From Selaginella moellendorffii (taxonomy: Eukaryota; Streptophyta; Lycopodiopsida; Selaginellales; Selaginellaceae): a stretch of DNA of 64,000 nt. The stretch lies in NCBI RefSeq assembly GCF_000143415.4, contig NW_003314276.1:1468466-1532465 (forward strand), read 5' to 3'. Below the pieces are notes generated by a model that was given only the letters and a program-made list of their open reading frames with translations, had not been told where the DNA came from and made no database searches. Positions 57,614 to 64,000 of this stretch are shown here, piece by piece. The translations under genes and the position numbers were made by a program. Numbering within the stretch: position 1 is the stretch's first letter; each line of letters starts with the position of its first letter.

Positions 57614-59401
57614 ATGAGATCCTATTCATCTCTGGCAGATCCTATCAAGCTCCACTCCCTCCACGACGTGCTCGCGGCCATCGATTCCTGGAAATCCCCT
57701 CAAAGCATCGCGACCTACGCCTCTGCCATCCGACTTTGCGGGAATTCGAGATCGCTCTCCGCCGCCAGGCGAATCCGCGATCACCTCGTTGGAAATGGCT
57801 GGGATCGAAACACCTTCCTCGGCAATCTCCTGGTGGAATTGTTTGGCAAATGCGGCAGCTTGGACGAATCCCGCCGGGCATTCGAGAGAATCGCGACGCC
57901 CAACACCTACTCATGGAACATCATGACGGCAGCCTACACCGGCAATGGGAATCTCCACGATGCCAGGAGGATCTTCGCCCAGATGCCCGACAAAGATATC
58001 GTGTCGTGGAACGCGATGATGACCGCATATTCCCAGGCGCGGCATTTTCTGCCAGCACTAGACATGTTCGACAAGATGCCGCAGTGGGACGTCTGGTCGT
58101 GGAACGCAATTATGAGGGTATATTCTCTGTCTGGCTCTCTCGACACCGCAAAGAATCTTTTCGACAAGATGCCTCAGCGGACAATCGTGTCTTGGAACAC
58201 GTTGGTCGCAGAATATGCCCAGAAACGGCATCTGGGAGATGCCGTGGGAATGTTTGAGAAGATTCCAATGAGGGATATGGTACTGTGGAATGAGGTTGTC
58301 ATGGTCTTCCTTGACGTGGGAATGGCGAACGAGGCCATCGAGCTCTTGGAGGCAATGCCGCAACGCGATACCGTCTCTTGGAACACGCGAACGAAGGCAT
58401 TTGTGCAGATTGGAGATCTCGTAAATGCAAAGAGGTCGTTTGATTCCACTCCAAAGCCGGATTTGGCATCATTTACTACAATGGTGGTGGCGTTTTCGCA
58501 GCAGGGGAAGCTCCGAAACGCGAGAGAGATGTTCGATCGGATGCCCTGTCGAGACACAGTGGCGTGGACGGCAATGGTCTCGGCTTATGCCCAAAACGGG
58601 CATGTCAACAGCGCGAGAAATCTGTTCCATGAGATGCCAGAGAAGAACCTGGTGTCGTGGAATGCAATGGTGGCGGCTTACGGACAGAACTGCGATGGAG
58701 CTACTGCAGTTCATCTGTTTAGATTGATGGATCTGGAGGGTATTCAAGTGGATTCTATAAGTTTGGTGAGTGCTTTGGATGGATGTTCTTCGAAGACAGC
58801 TCTGGCCGAAGGGAGAATTCTCCATGCTGCTGCTGTGGAGCTGGGCTTTGATCAAGATACAACCGTTGCAAACTCGCTAGTTGCAATGTATGCGAGCTGT
58901 GGATGCCTTGGTGAAGCTCGCAAGTTGTTTGATGGAATTCTAGCAAAGAATGTGGTGTCTTGGTCGACCATGGTCGCTGCTTACGCACAGAACAGCAAGA
59001 CTCATGAAGCACTTCACTTGTTTAGAACTATCCCGCTTGAAGGAGTGATGCCGAACGAGGTGACTCTCACAATTGTCTTAAGCCTGTGTAGTCAAACTGG
59101 TAAATTACACGATGCAAGGGAGAACTTCATACTTGTGACTGGAGATTTTGGAGTTGAGGCACGAATGGATCACTTCATGTGTATTGTGGATCTTATTGCG
59201 AGATCAGGGAGATTAGAAGTGGCAGAGGAGCTAATAAACAACATGCCATTTGAGGCAGATCCTTTGGCATGGAGGACACTGCTTAGTGCTTGTAGGAATC
59301 AAGAGAACTCAAAGCTTGGAGCCCAGATTGCCGGCCAAGCACTTAATCCAACAATGTCAGATTCAGCTTCTTATGTTCTCTTGTCGAATAGCTTCTGTTG
59401 A
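57614..59401 (+). CDS. Pentatricopeptide-repeat protein, PLS class
   Basis: Intronless. The first ATG in frame at 57614 gives 595 aa (MRSYSSLADPIKL), with a short Arg/Ser-rich start compatible with an organelle presequence; the open frame extends upstream but without ATG. About 14 PPR motifs of 31-36 residues follow, with PLS-type signatures such as KDIVSWNAMMTAYSQ, NLVSWNAMVAAYGQN and KNVVSWSTMVAAYAQN. The end shows an E-motif start (DPLAWRTLLSACR, then YVLLSN) but stops at SFC, earlier than most members, with AT-rich DNA after it. PLS PPR proteins bind organellar RNA, often for C-to-U editing, with E/DYW tails recruiting or providing deaminase activity; loss of most of the tail suggests it needs a partner or is impaired. 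Confidence 0.92.
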   Translation: MRSYSSLADPIKLHSLHDVLAAIDSWKSPQSIATYASAIRLCGNSRSLSAARRIRDHLVGNGWDRNTFLGNLLVELFGKCGSLDESRRAFERIATPNTYSWNIMTAAYTGNGNLHDARRIFAQMPDKDIVSWNAMMTAYSQARHFLPALDMFDKMPQWDVWSWNAIMRVYSLSGSLDTAKNLFDKMPQRTIVSWNTLVAEYAQKRHLGDAVGMFEKIPMRDMVLWNEVVMVFLDVGMANEAIELLEAMPQRDTVSWNTRTKAFVQIGDLVNAKRSFDSTPKPDLASFTTMVVAFSQQGKLRNAREMFDRMPCRDTVAWTAMVSAYAQNGHVNSARNLFHEMPEKNLVSWNAMVAAYGQNCDGATAVHLFRLMDLEGIQVDSISLVSALDGCSSKTALAEGRILHAAAVELGFDQDTTVANSLVAMYASCGCLGEARKLFDGILAKNVVSWSTMVAAYAQNSKTHEALHLFRTIPLEGVMPNEVTLTIVLSLCSQTGKLHDARENFILVTGDFGVEARMDHFMCIVDLIARSGRLEVAEELINNMPFEADPLAWRTLLSACRNQENSKLGAQIAGQALNPTMSDSASYVLLSNSFC

Positions 59402-60296
59402 TCCTTTAAAAAAAATTCAATTAACTATTACTTTATTTAGTTTTTTCTTCTTTGACAAATAAAAACTTAAAATAAAATTACATTTGATTAAGTATATGAT
59501 TTTAACTGTGAAAAATTGTTTTAGGTGTGTTTCTTAAAATGGTCAGTTGCATAGAGTACTTTCCTTCCAATAAATGTTAAAATTATATAATACTTCTTTT
59601 ATATTTAATTTGTTTATTTAGAAATAATAAAAAATAAAATTAATAAAAGTAGTTGTGAGGTCCAAGTCAGAAAAAATGGATTAGGATGCTTATATTTCCT
59701 GTGAAGGCAGTAAAAATTCAAATTAAATAGGATGAGGGATTTGATTGTCTAAAAAGTATGTAGGTAGCTTATAAGAAAATCTACAAACCTTTACTCTCAA
59801 TAGTATTATCCTAACAAAGGTTGTTATATTTTGTTAGAGGATATAAGAAAGATAAAAATTTCATTCTCAAATAATTCTAGAGCAAAAGGGTGTTAGTAGA
59901 CAATGGACAATAAACAACTTTCAACATCTATCTCAATCCAATCTTAACAAACAAGGAACTTCTTATTAACTTGCAATATAAACACTAACTAGATAAGGAA
60001 TTGGCCATTGCTGAGAAAAGTAGGCTTTGATAATAATGTTTATGAAAACAAAACTTTAATTGAAGGTAATTTACACTTTAACATAGACATCAGCCATGGA
60101 TTGACTCTTTTCTTGCGGCTAAAGATCATGGCTGTTCAATTTATATGATCCCCAAATGCAAAAAACCTACAGGAATAAGTTCCGGAATGTCAAGTTTGTG
60201 AGGTGTGTAAAGGACAGGATCAAAGGCTAATGTTGTTTATGTGGAGTCTAAGGATGCATATAAATGGGATTTCAGCTAAGGATGCAACTATTGGGA
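59402..60296. other. AT-rich spacer
   Basis: 0.9 kb, A/T-rich, all frames closed. Separates the PPR gene from the receptor-kinase pseudogene. No recognisable element. Confidence 0.4.
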
Positions 60297-61180
60297 TTTA
60301 TCCTTGTAGCAGTGCCGTGGGATAGGGTGAGGATACCAGCATGAATCAATTCCGGAGGCACAGTGCAATTCAATGCAATTGCTCCATTGGAAGTGATGGC
60401 ACCTATCACATAAGCTTTTCTTTTGTGTTCTTGATAGCTTTGTTGGTTTCTCTGATATATCTTTCAGAGCAATCATAAGCATGAACATGAGAGGCCAGAT
60501 TCCTCTGGAGATCAGAAACTTTCCCTACATGAATGATTTGTAAGGAGGAAGGATCTTGCATCAAGCCTTGCTAATGCTTCTTTTGACAGGAATTTCCAAG
60601 CCAACCTGATAACTAGTGTGATCCCAGATGAGATTGGTTTATTCTTCAACATGGAACATTTGTAAGTATTCGCAGAAGTTTCTACGTTTCTGTCTCTTTT
60701 TTACCTTTGCCATGTAGAAATGTTGCATCAAATAGACTATTGGGGCCTATGAGAAATCTTACTCAACTGTTGACTTTGTAAGTCAAATTTAAGATATTCT
60801 AATAATTTCCTTTTCAAGAGTCTTGCTGTCAACAATTTTTCAGGATCTCTTCCGCAGGAAATTGGTAACCTGTCTTCACTAAGTAAGCTGTAAGTTCTTG
60901 CATTCATTTTCATGTTGACCACCAACTTGATTAGAACTGAAGGTACTTGGACTCTACTGGTCTAGGCGGGAAGCTCCCACCAGCCTTGAGAAATTTCTGA
61001 AGGCTCCAGACATTGTAAGCTTCTTAAGTCAGTGTGATTTTTACTTGTTTTCTTGGAACCAGAAATATTTTTGACAACTTCAATGGCTCAATACTGAGCT
61101 TCCCTACAAATATATCTAGTTTCCAAGTTTTTTAAGTGCAATAAATTTATTCTTACAAGTTTATGTGAATGTGGCTGCTT
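60297..61180 (+). pseudogene. LRR receptor-kinase 5'-half pseudogene
   Basis: Matches 52940-53900 of the intact gene, covering part of exon 2 through the sixth to seventh LRR exons, introns included. Exon frames are broken, e.g. a deletion in the fourth LRR exon (PIPGTMGNL region reduced) and a stop in the NIFDN exon. Most CpG dinucleotides of the functional copy are TpG or CpA here. The copy ends near 61185, where repeat sequence takes over. Confidence 0.93.
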
Positions 61181-61184
61181 TGAC

Positions 61185-62425
61185 ATAGTTAGATGTTGTA
61201 AATCTTTATTGGTAGGGTGTGGCATTTATATTGCATTTTGTTAAATTAAATTGGCACTTGATATTCACATAAACATTTGTATTAATGACATGGGTATTGC
61301 TTATGGTATTGTTTAATTGATGATCAAGTCATTGTGATCATATCCATATGATTATGAGTAATGTGTTTACGAAGTTACTTAGTCAAATAATAATCAACTC
61401 TAAAGTGGTTGATAGTGAAGTTAATTTACTTGTAAGTAGTAACTTTGAAATAGCTTTGACTTGTTTCTCAATAGTGATCCATTATGTTAAGTTTAAGTTG
61501 GTATTTTAGTTCCTTTAGTTCCTTGAGGGTTTGCTTAATTAAGGTTTTGGAAAAGGTTATAACATTCATTTGCTATAATTTGTTAGTTGATCTGTTAGCA
61601 CTTAGAGTAGAATATTGGATAGAGAAAGTGTGTAATTGAGACATTAACATTGCTAACACTTTTGTTAATGGAAGTGGCATTATTATGTTAAGTAATAAGG
61701 AGTTGTCTTTATAGCTTGATTTTCATTTTTTTTTGTTAATATTTCAATATTATATTTGAGCTTGAAGATGATTGAAGAAGAGTGTAAATGTAGTATAGAT
61801 ATCTAAAAATGTGGTATTTATGATCAAGTTTTTGAGTATTCATTAGCATTTGCAGATGTTCTTATAAAATATCAAATATGTCATGAGATTTTATATTAAA
61901 GTGAACTTATATGAAGTTGTAGGTAAAAGGAAGTTGGTTGAGTCAATTTACATTCCTAGAAAAAGAGTTATTCTTTTTCTAGGATGGAAAATTGTTTTAG
62001 ACTTTTCTAATGGCAGATCTATTAATCATTTTGCTCAAAAACCATTTCATTTTCGTGAGCCATTGCAAGCTAGAAAAAGGGTTAGCATTGACTTAGGCAT
62101 AATCTAGCTCTTGATTACATGCCTATCCTTGCTCTGCATTTGGCTTAAGTTTAAGCCCAAGCTCTATACCATGCTAATTGATAGAATATCCTCATATTAG
62201 GCTACTAATATGCTGAAATAATGCTAAACTCCATTTAATTCTATTTTATGTGCTAAATGCTTTAAGATTGTTCCTATATTGTTGTATGCTCCTATCTTTC
62301 ATTCTTTGGGTTGTATACTTGAGAGTTGTTTCATGCTCCACTTCTTTCGCTCTTTGGCTCTATACTTAAGAGTTTGGCTCATCCCTTTATACAGTGGCTT
62401 AAGGCCTTGAAACTTGAGTTCCACT
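61185..62425. repeat. Long AT-rich dispersed repeat, unit 1
   Basis: 61190-62100 matches 62640-63560 in direct orientation (both begin TGTTGTAAATCTTTATT and share GATCAAGTCATT, GTTACGAAGTT, AGTGGTTGATAG-like and AAGGAAGTTGGTT-like blocks). 62090-62425 matches 51400-51780. No open frame of note. Confidence 0.7.
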
Positions 62426-62634
62426 CCACTATTGTTAAACATATGACATATAGTATATAGCAAATAAAGGGTTTAGGTTCTTCTTCATGATGGTAAATTA
62501 CCATAGGATAAAGAGTGAAAACTACATATACTATAGAAACCTTGCTATTGCTCCTTAAGTAGCTTGGTGTTAAATTAATTTTGAGTTTAGTAAAAAAGAG
62601 AGTAGCATGAGTTTGTCTATGTTGTGAATAAAGT

Positions 62635-63570
62635 TGGTGGTATTAGGTGTTGTAAATCTTTATTAGTGGGGTGTGACATTTATATTGCATTTTATTGAAT
62701 CAAGATAGCACTTGATACTAAACCTTTATATTAGTGGCATAGGCATTATTTAGTATTTTTTTATTGATGATCAAGTCATTATTCTTTCTATATCATATCC
62801 TTGTGATCATCAATAATTTGGTTACGAAGTTGCTTGATCAAACGATGATTAACCCCAAAATGGTTGATGGTGAAGCTAATCTACTTATAAGTAGTAGCAT
62901 TATTGACTATGTTCTCAAAGATGATTCATTATGCTAAGTTAATAATGGTATCTTGGTACCTTGAGAGTTTGCCCATTAATGTTTTGGAAAGGGTTGTAAC
63001 ATTTATTTGGTTTAGCTTATTGGTTTATCCATTCACACTTCGAATAGATCATTGGATAGAGAAGATAGGTATTTTTGAGACATTGACATTATTAGTATTT
63101 GTGTTAGTGGAAGTGGTTTTTTATATTGAGTGATAAGGAGTTTTCCTTAGAACTTAATTTTTCATGTCATTTCTTTGCTAATATTTTGTCTTCATATTAG
63201 ATCTTGAAGATGATTGAAAAAGAGTGTAAGTGCAATTTGGATATCAAAAGATATAGTCTTTGTGATCAAGTCTTGGGTATTCATTTATATTTATGGATAT
63301 TATAATCAGATATATAAGCATGATTTTCAAACACTTATGCATTTTGTTAGGTCATGAGAATTTGTGTTGAAGTGAATCTATATAAAGTTGTAGATATGAG
63401 GAAGTTGGTTAAGTCTTAAGAATTTGTATTTTTCTCTAGAATAAAACATTTTTGCAAATTTTCTTAGACTTTTTCAATAGCTGATCTATTGATCATTTTA
63501 CCTTAAATAATCTATTTTTGTTAGCTATTGCAAACTAATGAAAGGGTTAGAGTTGACTTTAGTTAGCTTG
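62635..63570. repeat. Long AT-rich dispersed repeat, unit 2
   Basis: Second, diverged copy of 61190-62100, starting TGTTGTAAATCTTTATTAG at about 62647. Its right end is interrupted by the MITE at 63575. The two units could be LTRs of one element with a short interior, or tandem copies; no primer-binding site was identified. Confidence 0.65.
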
Positions 63571-63574
63571 AACC

Positions 63575-63861
63575 ATGCTTTATTTCGTTAAAGTGGAACT
63601 TATTTAGTAAAGTGGGACATTAATTAGCATGTGTCCACATGCCATTTCCTAGTACTTAATTAATATTTATTAATATTTCTATCAGTTTTTTAATTTATTT
63701 TTTATATTTCACAATATTATAACACAAAATCATATGAAAATTTTTTAATTTATAAATTATAAAGCTAAAACTTCAATTTTTTATTGTTGTTATAAAAATG
63801 GCATGTGGCCACACACCATAAGTGGGATAATGAAAAATTCCACTTTAACGAAATAAAGCAT
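63575..63861. mobile_element. MITE-like element with long terminal inverted repeats
   Basis: 287 bp bounded by inverted repeats of about 75 bp. The left end reads ATGCTTTATTTCGTTAAAGT and the right end is its reverse complement; the inner part of the arms (TCCACATGCCATTT and AAATGGCATGTGGCC) also pairs with a few mismatches. Direct repeats AACC flank it (63571-63574 and 63862-63865). The interior is A/T-rich without an ORF. The transposase family cannot be assigned; a 4-bp duplication does not match the commonest plant MITE classes. Confidence 0.85.
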
Positions 63862-63879
63862 AACCATAGTAAGTAGTTT

Positions 63880-64000
63880 CTATGATACAACCCAAAAGGC
63901 ATATTGACTTTTGGGGTTTAAGTAATTGAGTTGGATAGAGTTTAAATTTGGCCTTTTATATTTGAACCTTTATGGATTGTCTATTAAATTGTTCTATTTA
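63880..64000. repeat. Partial LTR-like sequence related to the 5S-containing solo LTR
   Basis: About 63938-64000 aligns with 49650-49712 of the solo LTR (shared GGCCTTTT, ATATTTGAACC, ATGGAT and GTTCT blocks in order). The 5S-like part is absent or unrecognisable. The window ends before the other terminus. Confidence 0.5.

Noticed and set aside
1-64000. CRISPR arrays, bacterial operons, integrated organelle genes
   Set aside because: No regularly spaced repeats, no operon-like spacing, and every recognised gene is a nuclear eukaryotic gene with spliceosomal introns or a plant intronless family.

Overview
The window looks like nuclear DNA of a vascular plant with a compact gene space, most likely a Selaginella-type lycophyte (inference). 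The reasons are plant-specific proteins (EDS5-type MATE, SNI1, DUF639, PLS-type PPR, AT-hook/PPC, BAHD, STP), very short introns (mostly 45-70 bp, GT-AG), and sharp alternation between GC-balanced gene islands and AT-rich transposon wreckage. Several gene models were assembled exon by exon. For these the summed exon length is a multiple of three, which supports the splice choices.

Layout. 1-1.2 kb: an LTR-like repeat and an AT-rich gene for an S1/self-incompatibility-like secreted protein. 1.5-4.0 kb: EDS5-like MATE transporter (-). 4.7-6.7 kb: rearranged Ty3/gypsy remnants. 7.1-10.0 kb: a pseudogene fragment of the sugar transporter, a second gypsy fragment and a pseudogene fragment of the MATE gene. 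10.2-11.9 kb: STP-type sugar transporter (-). 12.1-13.3 kb: conserved plant protein of unknown function (+). 14.5-15.4 kb: AHL DNA-binding protein (-). 19.7-21.2 kb: peroxisomal serine-glyoxylate aminotransferase (-). 22.3-23.4 kb: INSIG-like membrane protein (-). 24.0-24.6 kb: calmodulin-like protein (+). 26.5-29.1 kb: plastid MscS-like channel (+). 29.3-29.9 kb: unrecognised 183-aa protein (-). 30.3-30.7 kb: EMC6 (-). 30.7-31.9 kb: coiled-coil protein (-). 32.1-33.6 kb: BAHD acyltransferase (+). 33.8-34.6 kb: multi-pass membrane protein (-). 35.9-38.8 kb: DUF639 protein (-). 38.9-42.1 kb: decayed duplicated blocks and a small coiled-coil gene. 42.2-44.2 kb: SNI1 (-). 44.2-45.9 kb: PPR pseudogene. 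46-52.5 kb: nested retroelements. 52.7-57.0 kb: LRR-malectin receptor kinase (+). 57.2-57.5 kb: SNI1 fragment. 57.6-59.4 kb: PPR gene (+). 60.3-61.2 kb: decayed copy of the receptor-kinase 5' half. 61.2-64 kb: repeats, a MITE and an LTR-like end.

The genes are independent eukaryotic units, not operons. Two themes recur. First, local duplication with complementary loss: MATE/STP fragments lie beside the intact MATE/STP genes, and SNI1, PPR and receptor-kinase copies are each intact in one place and broken in another. Second, mobile DNA is nested in the AT-rich islands. The clearest case is a 195-bp solo LTR (TG...CA, 5-bp target duplication) that contains a 5S-rRNA-like internal promoter, as in Cassandra-type TRIM elements. 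Two genes, the EDS5-like transporter and SNI1, belong to families tied to salicylic-acid immunity.
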